From Homarus americanus (taxonomy: Eukaryota; Arthropoda; Malacostraca; Decapoda; Nephropidae): a stretch of 64,000 nucleotides of DNA. The translations under genes were made by a program, and so were the position numbers. Below, piece by piece: positions 20,721-34,200 of this stretch (the stretch's first letter is position 1; the number at the start of each line of letters is the position of its first letter). Under the pieces are notes generated by a model. That model had not been told where the DNA came from. It saw only the letters and a list, made by a program, of their open reading frames with translations, and did not search any database. The DNA is taken from contig NW_024737042.1 of NCBI RefSeq assembly GCF_018991925.1, forward strand, positions 19,639,295 to 19,703,294, given 5' to 3'.

Positions 20721-20803
20721 TATCCTGGTTGTCCAGCGGTTAGCGTTCCCTGGTCACAGTCATAGGATTGTGGGCCGTGGGTTCGAATCCTGGCGGGTTG
20801 AGG
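20721..20803 (+). mobile_element. tRNA-like SINE head
   Basis: An RNA polymerase III A-box-like TGTCCAGCGGTTAGCG (20,730-20,745) and a B box GGTTCGAATCC (20,780-20,790) sit 35 bases apart, as in tRNA genes. The acceptor and T stems do not pair cleanly and no plausible anticodon arm is present, so this is a tRNA-derived SINE or tRNA relic rather than a functional tRNA. It runs into a (TA)n tract at about 20,813. Confidence 0.6.
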
Positions 20804-20808
20804 TGTTG

Positions 20809-21440
<632 letters not shown>

Positions 21441-21516
21441 CTTTGTAACCAGGTGAGAAGGTTGGGTCACCTTACCCTCTGACCTGACTACCGACCGTTG
21501 CCTTGCTATTTAAAGA
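21441..21516 (+). mobile_element. Inverted Penelope 3' fragment
   Basis: TTTGTAACCAGGTGAGAAGG... repeats on the plus strand the last codons and 3' start of the Penelope element. The same sequence occurs on the minus strand just to the left (21,168-21,195). The two therefore face each other, tail inward, within 250 bp. The fragment ends in (TA)n. Confidence 0.85.
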
Positions 21517-22319
<803 letters not shown>

Positions 22320-22330
<11 letters not shown>

Positions 22331-22490
22331 GTTGCACAGACACACACGCATGTATATCCTTGAAACTTACACACAAGCATACATCCACACATGCACCGCA
22401 CACTGAAAAACAAACAAACACATACACACCCACACACACTCACAAACACACACATATACACACACACACACACACGTCCTAAAAGGCCTA
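22320..22490. repeat. CA-rich low-complexity DNA
   Basis: Interrupted CACA/ACAC runs. The 100- to 145-residue frames here are Thr/His- or Cys/Val-rich artefacts. Confidence 0.9.
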
Positions 22491-22689
22491 ATGTTCTTCT
22501 CCCACGTCGCTACCGACACAAGAATCTACTCGCTGCTGCTCTCCGCCAAGACATTATGTATGTAAATGGCTTTTAAAAGAAGTGTAATTCACTTTAGTTT
22601 TAGAATTTCACAGTAAATGAATTTAGACTGACTAGAATTTCCTAAGTCCGTTGGCTTCCCTTGTAAAAAAAGCTGGTTTCGTATTTTAC

Positions 22690-22762
22690 GCCTTGTTTTT
22701 GTTGTTGCTGTTGTTGTTGTTGTTGTTTTTGTCGTTTTGTGTGTGTGTGTGTGTGTGTGCAC
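22690..22762. repeat. (TTG)n and (GT)n microsatellites
   Basis: TTG units at about 22,690-22,730 are followed by a GT run at 22,738-22,758. From 22,763 to 23,179 I recognise no gene. A frame at 22,797-23,150 has no known motif and may be LINE 5' leader. Confidence 0.85.
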
Positions 22763-23179
22763 AGGGGTGGGTTGATGAATCTAGTGTGGCAGTATTATGT
22801 TAGTGATAAGGTGTAAGCACTGCTTGCTTTCTCTCCCTTTCAGCGACCGCCGTTGGCTAGCCCTTGTAGCGAACAGAGAAGTACTTTGCATAAGTCTTCT
22901 CCTACTAGTACACAGCCTCTACACCACGAAGAGTCCTGCTGTGCCTCTTCGTGGCAACACTTGGTTACTGGGTGCCTCGTGGGCCCAGGCTAGACCAGCA
23001 GGGGATCTCGGAACAGCAGTGGGCCCCAAAGGGACGTCGCAAAGGCCCACTGGCATGTGGATACGTCCTGGCGCCGACCAACCACTGCTCGCTACCTTGT
23101 GGATTGACCTTGGTAGGTATAAGGCTACGGGAGTAAACCCCAAACGCTAAATCTGTGATGCAGCCCCGCATCAAGCAAA

Positions 23180-26100
23180 CATGCTTAGAGAGCTCCAACA
23201 AGACCCAACGGTGGTATTATAGGTGGAAGAGGTGATCAATATGGGAACCCAATGACTACACTCTAATATGAAGTCAATGCATGATGGATAGTCTACTCAA
23301 GCGAAACCCAACACTTGCACCACTGGATAAGGGAAAGGGAGAGCCAAGATGTGTGGTTGCAGCCTTCGCCCCTGCTTCACCACATAAGTCAACTCACATG
23401 CAGTAATCATCCAGCTCATTATAATTCTTCTCATAATCATGCCTAATTCCCCAAAAGTTCTATGGCGACGGACGAGTGACTGTGAGGACAAGGCAGATGT
23501 GACTGCAGGGAGTCTCTTATCACAACACTGTCCATGGGCAGCAAGGATAAGATGGTCGTTTTTGCACTAGGGTATAGGCAGCAGTGCAATCCGGTCCTTC
23601 CTTTAAGACTGAGCAGCCCTTTCGAGGAGCCATTCTGCTCACCCCACATGGAGAGGGGGCTGGAAAAAGTAGCCTAAACATAGCCTGCCTAAAGAAACTT
23701 AATGACAGAGCATCCGCACCCAGCAAAGTCATCCTAATGCGGACAAAACCATAATCAGAGTCACAGATCAAAGCAAAATCAAACTATACAGCCTCTTATG
23801 GTCGCTGCATGGAATGGCAGAACCCTTGTGGATACTGGCACAAATTAGTGTCCTAAAAGAAAAACCGCTAATTTGGCAAAAGAGCTGCCTATGTATAACA
23901 TCGACACTGCAGCCATTAGTGAGTTCCGACACCAAGTCGAGGGTCGATTCTGGAAGGGTAAGCATACTGCAGAAAGAAACCGCATTTAGGGACTTGGCTT
24001 TGCCATCTGCCAAAACATCCTACATAGGCTAACTGAAATGTCTGTTGGGGTTAACGAGCGCCTCATGACGCTCCTAGTCCCACTGAATCACTCACGTCAT
24101 GCCCTTTTCATCAGTGCATACGCCCCAACACTGGATGCAGAGGATGTCATCAAGGAGGCCTTTTATGCCGACCTTGACAGAGTGCTCATGTCTATCCCCA
24201 GAAAAAATAAGGATGTGCTCCTCGTTGACTTCAATGGCAGAGCTGGCAGAGATAATGCCATTTGGCAGTGAATCATTGAGGGAAATGGACTAGATAAATG
24301 TAATCCCAACGGCCTGCTCCTCCTCAGCATATGTGCTGCACACAACATCACTATCACCAATATCTTGTTTAGGCAGGGTGACAAGTTCGAGGGTCCGTTG
24401 CACCTCCCACGATCCAAACACTGGCATCTCATTGACTATATCATTATCAGAGAAAGAGATCGCCGAGATGTCCTCATCACCCGAGCCATGCGTGGCTCAG
24501 ACCACTGCAACCCTGATTATTTGCTTGTCAGAGCCAAGCTCTCTCTTCATGTTGCCCCAAAATGGCGAAGGCAACAAGCCTCTAGAAGAGTTTTAACACT
24601 AAGCGTCTGGAGGATCCAGTGGATAGCACAGGATTTCAGAGAGCATCTCAAACATGGGCTGATAAACAATCCAACTTCAAACAATCCAAATCTCACTACC
24701 GAGTGGGGTATTCTCTAAACTGTCATAACAAGAACCTGCTGAGAGACCCTCGGCCAGATCGAAAGAATACAACAGGTCTGGTTTAATGAAAATGACCCGG
24801 AAATCAATTGCTCGTCATTGATAAACGTACTGCTTTAATTGACTGGCAGAACAACACCAAGTCTCGGATCGAGGCTGATACCTTCCGGAAGAAGAAAACG
24901 GCGGCCCAGAGCAAACTTCGCGATCTAAAGAATAGCTGATTTAAAAATAAAGCAAGTGAAATGCAAAATCTGCAGATCAACACAAAATGCACGAAATTTT
25001 CAATTCCACTAAAACATTTTATGGGCCAATCACTCATGTCGCAGCCCCCCTCCGCTCATCCGATGGTTATTCCCTAATTAAAAACGAGAGAGGCATCCTT
25101 CAGCGCTGCAAATAGCACTTCCATTCGCTGCTAAGCCGAAAAACCGATGTGGATGTCCTGACTAGCCCAGCAAGTCCCTCAGCAACCAGACCTGACCCTC
25201 CTCAGCTATCCTCCATCCCTGGTTGACGTAGCTACTGCCATCAAACAGATAAAAAATAACAAAGTCTCAAGGCCTGATGAAATCTCAGCTGAGGTGTATA
25301 AAGCAGGCGGACCTCTGATTACCAGCCGTATCCACTCTCTCTCGGAGAATATATTGAAAAAGATGGAAATCCTCAAGCTCATCAATATTTATAAGAACAA
25401 GGGAGACTGGTCAAACTGTGGCAACTACCGCAGGATCTTTCTGCTGTCCGTATCTGGCAAGATTATCGCCCAAGTCCTCCTAAACAGATCTCTTTTTGAG
25501 GCGGAAAACTTCCTCCCAGAATTTCAATGTGGTTTTAGACCATCATGTGGCGTCACTGAAATGATCTTTGCTGCCCACCAGATACAGGAAAAGTGCAGAG
25601 AACAGCATCGGGACTAGTACATGGCCTTCATCGGCCTAACCAAGACCTTCGACTTGGTCAACAAAGTAGCCCTCTTGCAGACCTCAGCCGTTTTGGCTGC
25701 CCATCAAAATTCAGCGCCATTGTGAGGCAACTCCACGATAGCATGAACGGCAGTGTCCTGCACAATGGCACCCAGTCCGAACTCTTCTCCATCCAAACGC
25801 GAGTAAAACAAGGATGGCTTCTTTACTTGTGCCAGTTGAGCCAGCGGAGTGGACATCGAGAACCGGATGAAGGGTCTTTTCAACATAATACGACTCCAGG
25901 CAGGAACGAAAGTGTCGGCAGCTTCCATTACTGAACTTCAGTATGAGACGACCTCACCCTTGTTGCTCACACTGAACGCGACCTACAGGAGATCCTGAAC
26001 ATCTACGCAGATGCATACACACGCATCGGCCTCGAGGCGAATGTACGTCAGACTCATTTTCTCTTTCAGCCCAACCCTGGTTCTGCCACACCTCCACCAT

Positions 26101-26840
26101 CCACCCAGCTTAATGGCAGCTTCTGTACCCGTTTCTTCAGCTGAAGGGAAGTGAAATTATCTACAAAATTGCACGTATATCAAGCAGTGGTCTTCCCCAC
26201 CATTCTATATGGCAGCGAGACATGGGTCACATACTGTACAAGAGTCACCTCAAGGCACTTGAAAACTTTCACCATTATATTCTACATTCCATCCTCCGAG
26301 TTCGTTGGGAAGAGAAGAGAACAAATGCCAGTATTCTCGCTGACACCAAATACAAGAGCATCTCGCCTACAATTATCCATGAACGACTGTGCTGAAATGC
26401 CCATGTTACCCGCATGGACGACAGTGGACTGCCAAAGCAGCTACTTTACAGTAACGTAATGAATAGAAAACGTAATGCTGGCGGGCAACTGAAAAGGTAT
26501 AAGGATAGTGCCAAATCGAACCCCTCACCTGGGAAAGTATTTGTCCACACCTTAACACTTGGAGGAGCACCACACAAGAAGGTGTCAATACTTTCGAGTT
26601 ATCCCGACTGCATACTGAGGCAGACAAACGCCAATGCTGGAAGGACGCTGCCACCTCCCCTCCTGCACTAGATGTTGTCCTCCACACGTGCAACATCTGT
26701 GGACGATCCTGCCGGTCCCGTGTCGGCGTCTTTTGTTACCTCAGAACTCACCAACCTAGGTGACATCCTTAATAACTCATATCATTGTATCGTCGCTGGA
26801 TAATAGTCATTCTCGATTTTGAGTGACAGCAAAGTAGTAG
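23180..26840 (+). pseudogene. LINE copy B, endonuclease plus RT plus zinc finger (decayed)
   Basis: This is the same family as LINE copy A, in the opposite orientation and nearly full length. Endonuclease pieces at 24,038-24,271 and 24,365-24,600 show YAPTLDAED, LLVDFNGRAGRD (catalytic Asp kept, unlike copy A) and RDVLITRAMRGSDHC. RT pieces at 25,294-25,617 (YKNKGDWSNCGNYRR, PEFQCGFRPSCGVTEM) are followed by a damaged catalytic segment: the D of FIDLPKAFD is Gly and the YSDD region near 25,943 is frameshifted. The end has LLYSNVMNRKRNAGGQLKRY (near 26,440-26,500) and a C2H2-like finger CNICGRSCRSRVGVFCYLRT (near 26,690-26,750). There are many stops and shifts. It is clearly dead. Confidence 0.85.
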
Positions 26841-27199
26841 TAGTGACCGTGTGTAAAAGCACCTTCGCTTTATATGAATATTCCATCCAAATGAATAACA
26901 CCAACTTATTCACCGAGTTATTCAACAAGGACTCAGTTGTTGGCGATTATTCATGGCTGAGCTTGTAACTATCTTAGAAGTAGAGCATAGGTCAGCTGAT
27001 GAATCAAAACAGCTAGCTCACTTTCATGTCTCGTCATATTCTCTCCCACGCTTCGTCTACTCCTCTCTCATGCTCGGAGGAGGAGTCATGCTTGGAGGAG
27101 ACAGACTTTCGCAGGGTTGAACACGTAACTCAGGTGTTCTCTCAAAGTGTATTCATAACACTTCCCTGGAGAGAATTCATAATTTAGTCTCTCAAAGTC

Positions 27200-27202
<3 letters not shown>
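26841..27202. other. No feature recognised
   Basis: This is an AT-rich stretch between LINE copy B and a (TA)n tract, with no ORF or repeat that I can name. Confidence 0.4.

Positions 27203-27258
<56 letters not shown>
27203..27258. repeat. (TA)n microsatellite
   Basis: About 55 bp of TA, at the left edge of the dispersed repeat that follows. Confidence 0.97.
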
Positions 27259-27261
<3 letters not shown>

Positions 27262-28441
27262 CACTCTGCATACATACATGGATATCATGTATTAATATAT
27301 CCATATATTATAACATATCCTGCTTCTAAAAAGGCGATATATATTCTGACAATCATGAGCATTGTATTATCCTTATTATTATTATTACAGTTTACATTAA
27401 ACATTAAAAACTGCAGAAATAATTTGCAATTAACATTGCAGACTGTATTGGGGATATTTTTAAACCATTTAATTATCATCTTGTTTTATGTTTAACATTC
27501 TTAGTCTCTGATTAGTTGGTAGAATTTCATGAATATACCTACTATATATGGGTTCCATGACATTTGCTCACAATATGAACCTAATCTAACCTAACCTAAC
27601 ATGTCTTCCTTTCCATTATAGTTGTGAGTATATGCCTTGTAAACAAAAGTCTGCACACTAACTATATGAAGACTCTCTGGTGCGGATCCATATACAGTAT
27701 TTACATGGAATATTTTTCCAAATACAAGACCATTTAAACAGCAGATACTTTTCTCCAACTGCTGGTTTAGTCCATCTCATTAACATATTGCATACATTTT
27801 TACTCCTGACATTGGGAAAGTGTTCATGTCGTGCTATCTTTTTTAGGGTATTTATTGCGTTACTATAATCAGGTGGAGACAGGTAGGAAACATTATTTCA
27901 AGGTTTCATATCTTGTAGATAACTGGCCTTTATACTTGTACATGAAAGTAAAATTTTTGGTACAAAGATAATTTCCTGTTTGATAGAAAACTAACAGTTA
28001 TGGTGATATTTGTTCAATATTTTATCCCAATTCATCTGTACAGTGAGTTCATCAGTCATAGCAAAATTATAATACCTAATACTGTACTTTGTTATATTCT
28101 ACTGACTTCATCCACAGAACAGGCCATGGTTCTCTTTATTTACACTCACCCAACCCCAAGTTCATGAAAAACTTATTACTTTATTGTTAGATTTAATAAG
28201 GAGAAAGAAGAAAGGAAGAGATATTACACTCTATTCCTACGTTTTATGGTTGTTACAGGATTTATTTATCTATATTCACTGTAAATGATCGTATTTCATT
28301 CCCAAAATTGGCATATAATCAAAGAAAATAGGAAAATGAGGTGCGCCTTAGCTTGGGATTCAAGTTTTTCATGCTCGTAAATCGTGTAGCAAGAGCAAAT
28401 GTTTCGTGTCACTGACAACATCGTGAGGGTGCAAGCATACC
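27259..28441 (+). repeat. Dispersed 1.2-kb repeat, copy 1
   Basis: This region matches 44,190-45,388 in the same orientation, at roughly nine bases in ten by eye (for example TTACACTCTGCATACAT at the start and GAGGGTGCAAGCATACCAA at the end). A 62-codon frame at 27,680-27,868 (MRIHIQYLHGIFFQIQDHL...) is also open in the other copy, but most differences between them change the residue, so selection on it is not evident. In copy 2 the repeat is the inner right portion of the TIR element at 42,585-45,567, so this is probably a truncated relative. Confidence 0.85.
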
Positions 28442-28697
28442 AATCAGTGTTGCCGCTGAGTTTACGTCGGCCAGCAGCCATACATCACATAAAAGAAAAC
28501 GTGTAAAATTATTGAGTAACTGAATTAAACAGGAAATAAATAGAAAATAATGAAAGACGATATTTATTGATATTGAAATACGTTTTATTTTGGTTTGGAA
28601 TAAAAAAGAAATTGCAATAAGGTTTAGAAAAAACATTGTAACAAAATGTGCTTATACAGGAGTATTTCCCCATTTTGTAATGAAATACAGAGGTAAT

Positions 28698-29522
28698 TGT
28701 CGCGATCCCAATATCCTTTATACCTGGGGAGTGAAACCTACCCCAATTTATCATCAAATAAAGGAACAAACAGGGAACACGGCAATAATTATCCCCACAA
28801 AAACCGACTCAACTGAATGTACTTGAATAAATAAGAATAAGTTGGAGTAAGTGAGTCACAAATGGGAAGATAATTAAATAATTCAATTTATGTTCTTAAA
28901 GGAGTACTGTCTAGCAACCATGGAATTTAAGGGAATAAGTGATTGTATATTAAAACGAGTGATGCCGGAAGGGTGAAAATATACCGTTAAGGAGTTAGAT
29001 CAAATGAATACTACTTAACATTAACTATATTAAACACAGCCATTACAATATATACACAGCAATCACAACCAACTGGTTATTTCCTACCAAATAGGAGATT
29101 CCTTAACACCAGGATCCCTTCCTAGGCCTAACTTAACGTGCCACTAATTACCAGATACCACTAGGGTATTGTAGATGACTGAACAAGGCACGTCTGTACT
29201 GGGCAAGTGTGGAGGCTAGAGTCGGTGTGGGCACGTCCTGCCTATACCACACAGAATATGAGTGAGTAGCGTCTTAGCTCACGTGACCCAGGACGGTTGC
29301 CAAATAGTCTATAACTAATTAATACTACTCTTGGTTTGACTTAACAGAGTAACACAAATGATGCATATTAATGACATACATAGATATACAATTAACCTAA
29401 GTAGCTAAGAACAACAATAAGATAATAGTAAAAATAACAAGTTATTAATAGCTTGTGTGGAGTGGAGGCGTAAACAGATACCACACGACATGTGTGTTCC
29501 TAAGAGTTACAGGCACGTGACA
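28698..29522 (-). repeat. 3' LTR of the complete Gmr1-like element (825 bp)
   Basis: Bounded by TGTCGCGAT on the left and CACGTGACA on the right. Compared with the 5' LTR it has about 130 extra bases (28,721-28,850) and lacks a short segment around 35,080-35,098 (GTTTACTAGAGAGAGAG). The extra segment ends in a two-base repeat, TT, consistent with a deletion from the other LTR. Confidence 0.88.
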
Positions 29523-29713
29523 CCTCCCCCCAAAAAGTGAGCTTACAACTAACTGGAAGCGAAAATGGATATACAGCTACAAAGTGAAAGTAATAACCAA
29601 CACAATCAGTTTAGATTAATATGAATCAAAATAATTCATGATATAAACAGAAGGTACTCAATGACAGAATAAAACAAAGAAATAATTTACATACAGACGT
29701 AGTTTCTAGATAA

Positions 29714-31249
29714 TCAAACTCGAGAAAGTGCATCAACCAACACGTTCTCTTTTCTGCGCATATGGGAAATGTTCAAGTTATAGGGCTGAAGTGATAGAGC
29801 CCACCTCAAAAGTCTTTGGTTGGTATGTTTCATCCTGTCAACAAAAGTAAGTGGGTTATGATCAGTGAACACTTGAACGGGATAAGCAGTGCTGCCAACA
29901 TATACTTTGAAGTTTTCTAGTGCCATGATCAGTGATAAAGCCTCCTTTTTAATGGTGGCATAGTTTTTTTGATATTTGTTAAATTTTCTAGAAAAATAAC
30001 ACAGTGGATGAAGCACTTGATCACTCTCACCCTCTTGCAGAAGCACAGCACCGGCGCCAGTTTCACTGGCGTCGACATGGAGAGTGAACTGTTTCTGGGG
30101 GTCAGGGGCAAGTAGTACAGGAGCATTTGCCAGCAGGGATTTTAGATTCTCAAAAGATTCCTGGCAAGCCGTAGTCCACTTGAAGGTTTTCTTGCCACTC
30201 AGCAGGTCAGTCATGGGAGAGGCAACGGAGGAGAAGTTTGGGCAAAAACGGCGGTAGTACCCCGCCATACCCAGCAACCTCATCACACTCTTCTTATCGC
30301 CTGGCACTGGATACTGTTGAATTGCCTCAATTTTGGCTGCTATAGGCTGGACTTCCCCTTGTCCGACCACATGCCCCAAGAAAGTGGCGTGGGCATGGGC
30401 GAACTCAGTTTTGACGAGGTTCACCGTCAGCTTGCTTGCAGCCAGTACGGAGAAGAAGGCTTGTAGACGACTCATGTGATCTTCCCAGGAACTGCTGAAG
30501 ACGATGAGGTCGTCTAGGTAACAGCGGACACCTTCCAGACCAGACGTGATGTAATTCATGAGGCGTTGAAAGGTTGCAGGGGCGTTCCGCATACCAAACG
30601 GAAGGACTGTGAATTGGTACAACCCCACAGGAGTGACAAAAGCAGAGATGGCCCTGGAGCGTTCAGTCAGTCTTATCTGGTAGTAACCCTGGAGGAGATC
30701 AAACTTGGTCACGTACCTTGCCTGTCCAAGATCGTCGATCACGTCGTCGATGCGTGGCAAGGGATAACCGTCTGGTTCAGTGACAGCATTCACCTTGCGA
30801 TAATCCACACACAGCCGCATCGACCCATTCGGCTTTGGAACTAGAACAACAGGGGATGCCCATGGACTGATGCTGGGCTCCACGAGGCCCAGCTCTTGAA
30901 GACGCTGTACCTCGGCTCGCACACACTCCCGCTTGAAGGCATTAAGACGGTAGGGACGCTGTCGGATTGGCTTGGCTCCCCTGGTCTCAACGTCATGCTC
31001 CAGCACCGAACAGGAGTGTGGGTGATCACCAATTATAATAAGATACTCCTGTAATAGAGACTTTATATTATTGGCTTGGTCACTAGAGAGATGGCACAAC
31101 TTAGCACTGGGGTCCTCCAAGATAGTCGAGTTTTCCACTTTTACACTAGACCCATTCATTATTTCAGAAAAACACTGATTTTTATCATCCTTACACTCTG
31201 GCACAGTGATACAAGTTGGCAAGGATTGATCAATACAAGAAACTGCTTT
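29714..31249 (-). pseudogene. RT-RNase H of the complete Gmr1-like element
   Basis: The frame is open from just after the TGA at 31,250 to a stop at 29,714 (about 511 codons). It is in the same frame as the upstream gag-integrase gene. Counting from the first TTG at 31,222, the RT landmarks are QRPYRLNAFKRE (88-99), SPWASPVVLVPKPNGS (119-134), FDLLQGYYQIRL (Asp175), FGMRNAPATFQR (209-220) and the active site CYLDDLIVFS (YLDD 235-238). RNase H has HVDASETGAGAVLLQEG (Asp384), KKEALSLI (Glu427), FTDHNPLTF (Asp454) and VDALSR (Asp498). All catalytic residues expected for both enzymes are present. The protein has no ATG of its own near the front, so expression would need readthrough of the TGA, or the TGA is a recent lesion. 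Confidence 0.88.
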
Positions 31250-34200
31250 TCACAGTGTTTCGTCACGAACATGATACGACTTTAAAAGAATGACATGGAT
31301 AAGGCGTTTTTTCTTACGCCGTACAGGGGTGCTAAATACATAATTCACGGCCCCCTGTTTTTCTAGTACTTCATATGGACCACTGTATTTGGATTTAAAA
31401 GGGTGATCATGTAAGGGCAGGAAGGCCAACACCTGCTCCCCCACTTGGAATTCTCTAGGTTTTGCCTCATGGGCCTTATCAAAATGAAGTTTCATTCTCA
31501 CCTGAGCACACCTTAAGTTGGACTGGGCAAGTTCTACAGCCAGACGCAACTTCTCCTTGAATTGGACCACATATGAAGCTAAGGGCGTCGCCCTCTGGTC
31601 ATTCAACCAACACTCTTTTAACACCTTAAGAGGCCCTCGCGCCTCATGTCCATAGACGAGCTGGAAGGGCGAGAATCCTAGCGACTCTTGTTTACTGTCC
31701 CGAACAGCAAACAAAAGCAGGTCAACTCCCTCATCCCAATCCTTCCCAGTCTCCAGACAGAAGGTGCGCAACATGAGTTTTAGTGTTTGGTGAAACCTCT
31801 CTACCACCCCCTGTGACTGAGGGTGATAGGCCGAAGACCTCGACTGCCGGACTCCCAGGGTTTGCATTCCCTGATTAAACAACAGGGAAGTAAAATTGGA
31901 ACCCTGATCTGACTGCACCCCAGTAGGAAGGCCTACTTGAGTGAAGAAGTGGGTTAAGGCTTTGATAACATTCTTCGCTGTGATGCGGTGCAAGGGAATG
32001 GCTTCAGGATAACGGGTTGCACAATCAATAATGGTTAGCAAGAACTGATGACCACGAGGGGTCTTAGGTAAGGGACTGACACAATCTATGACCACCTTAC
32101 TAAAGGGCTCTTCAATGATTGGGATAGGCTGCAGAGGGAATGGTTTGACACTGGGGTTCGGTTTCCCCGCTACCTGACAACCATGGCAAGTGCGACAGTA
32201 AGAGCTGACGTCTTTCTTCATCCTAGGCCAAAAGAACTGGGATAAAATTTTTGCATAGGTCTTTCTAACTCCTAAATGACCACCCATCCAATCATGAGCT
32301 ATACTAAGTAAGTCCTGCCGCAAAGGTTTGGGAATAACAACTTGATGATGAACTAACCAAGGGTGATTGGCAGGAGAATTGGAGGGACGGAACTTCCGCA
32401 TTAATACACCAGACCTAGTGTAGTAGCAATTTGATTCTTGCTCAGCTTCTGACTCAGGAACTGACCTATTGAGAAAACCTACTAGCTCAGGATCCCCTGC
32501 TTGTAGCTCAATAAATTTACTCCTAGTGACGGGAGAGGAACCAAAACTAGTAATATCTGGGTTCTTATCTTCATCAGAACTAATCTGGAGGTTATCTGGT
32601 TGCGGGGAGTCCTCAAAAAATTCACTGAGACCAAGTTCAGTATGGTCCGGCTGGATAAGATTGTCCTCGGGCTTCTCACAGTCCTGGAGGGAAACTCCAT
32701 CAACTTCACTAGTCTCTTCTACCTCTCTACTGCGGCTCATGCTACGAGTCACAGCACACGCATCAAACAACCCTGGAAAGTCTACTTCCAACTGCATAGT
32801 ATTATTCTTGGCAGTGGGACAAGATGAGACCATAACATTAGGGAATATCATGTCCACAACGAGTTCATTTCCTATCAATAGAGAGACCCCTTCTACAGGT
32901 AAGCTATCTACTACTCCTAACGTGACATAGCCTGACTTTATGGATGACCGCAGGTACACTTGACAAAGGGGAATACGCGACCCACCGGTCAAACCGTTCA
33001 CAAGCACCCAGTTACCAGTATAGCATGAATCCAGGAATGGAGCAGCTTCTTTTGTAACAAGAGATAAGGCTGAGCCTGTGTCTCTCAAGAGTTTAACAGA
33101 AATGGGTTGACTGAATTGATCCAGAGCTAAGGAACCAGGGGAACAAAATGGTTCAAAGGTTGATATCATAGGAGAGGGGGAAGCATCCAGGGCAACAGTC
33201 TGACTGAGGGCAATGACGCAGGGCTCCAATAATTTCTCCGATTGCTCGGCCACCCTGACCAAAAGAGAGGGGGATCCTTGGTGAGAGGAATATCTTTTCT
33301 TTAACTTGAGACAGTCGCTGATGACATGTCCTGGCTTCTTACAGTACCTACAACCAAAGTTTCTCTCACCAGTAAGGGTAGATCCACCTGTCCCATGGAC
33401 CATGGGCTCACCTGGGGTAGATGGTGCAGAACCTGAGGGTCGGGTCGGTATGACAAGAGGCAGGGACCCCGGTGTAGATGTTGGTGTAGGCCGCTTGAAG
33501 GAAGTGAAGGACTGGGACATGGGAGCATAACACCTGGAATTTACATTTCTATTAGTTAAGGAATAATGGTCAGCCACTGGACCAGCATCAGCCAGGGTAC
33601 GGATACCTCTCTGATCCAAGTGTGGTCGAATGTCGCCTGGGATACATTTTCTAACATCCTCAAGCAGGATTAGTTCAACAAGCTTGCCATGTTCTACATG
33701 GGCAGACTCACTTTCAATCCACCTCCGACAAAGGACCTGTTTCTGCCTGAAGAACTCCACAAATGTTTGTTTGTCAGTCTTCCGGCAGTTACGGAACTGT
33801 TGCCCGTAGGCTTCAGGAACAAGTTTATAACTATTCAAAACCGCCGACTTAACAAGGGCATAGTCTAGACATTGATCCTCAGAGAGGGAAGAAAACACAT
33901 CTAATGCCTTTCCTGTGAAAGATCTATAAATAAGTTGAGACCATTGAGAAAAGGGCCACTTGTTAAGTCGGGCAATTTTCTCAAAAAGAGAGAAGAGCTT
34001 GTCTGGTTCTTCCTCATTAAATTTAGGAACACTGTTGAGACATTTGTCGATACTAAATGTTGAAGTATCACTACCTTGAGCCAAACCTCGTTGTTTGAGG
34101 GTTTCCAGCTCCACCTCGAGCCTCTTGAGCACAACTTGTAAGGCCAAATTACTTGGTGTAACAATTTCCCCTGAATTTCCCGACCGTTGGGCTATGATTT

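Noticed and set aside
20721..20803. Functional tRNA gene
   Set aside because: A and B boxes are present, but the acceptor and T stems do not pair and there is no clear anticodon loop. A tRNA-derived SINE fits better.
22797..23150. 117-residue possible host protein
   Set aside because: No known motif, overlapping long frames on both strands, and it lies just upstream of a LINE start, so it may be leader sequence.
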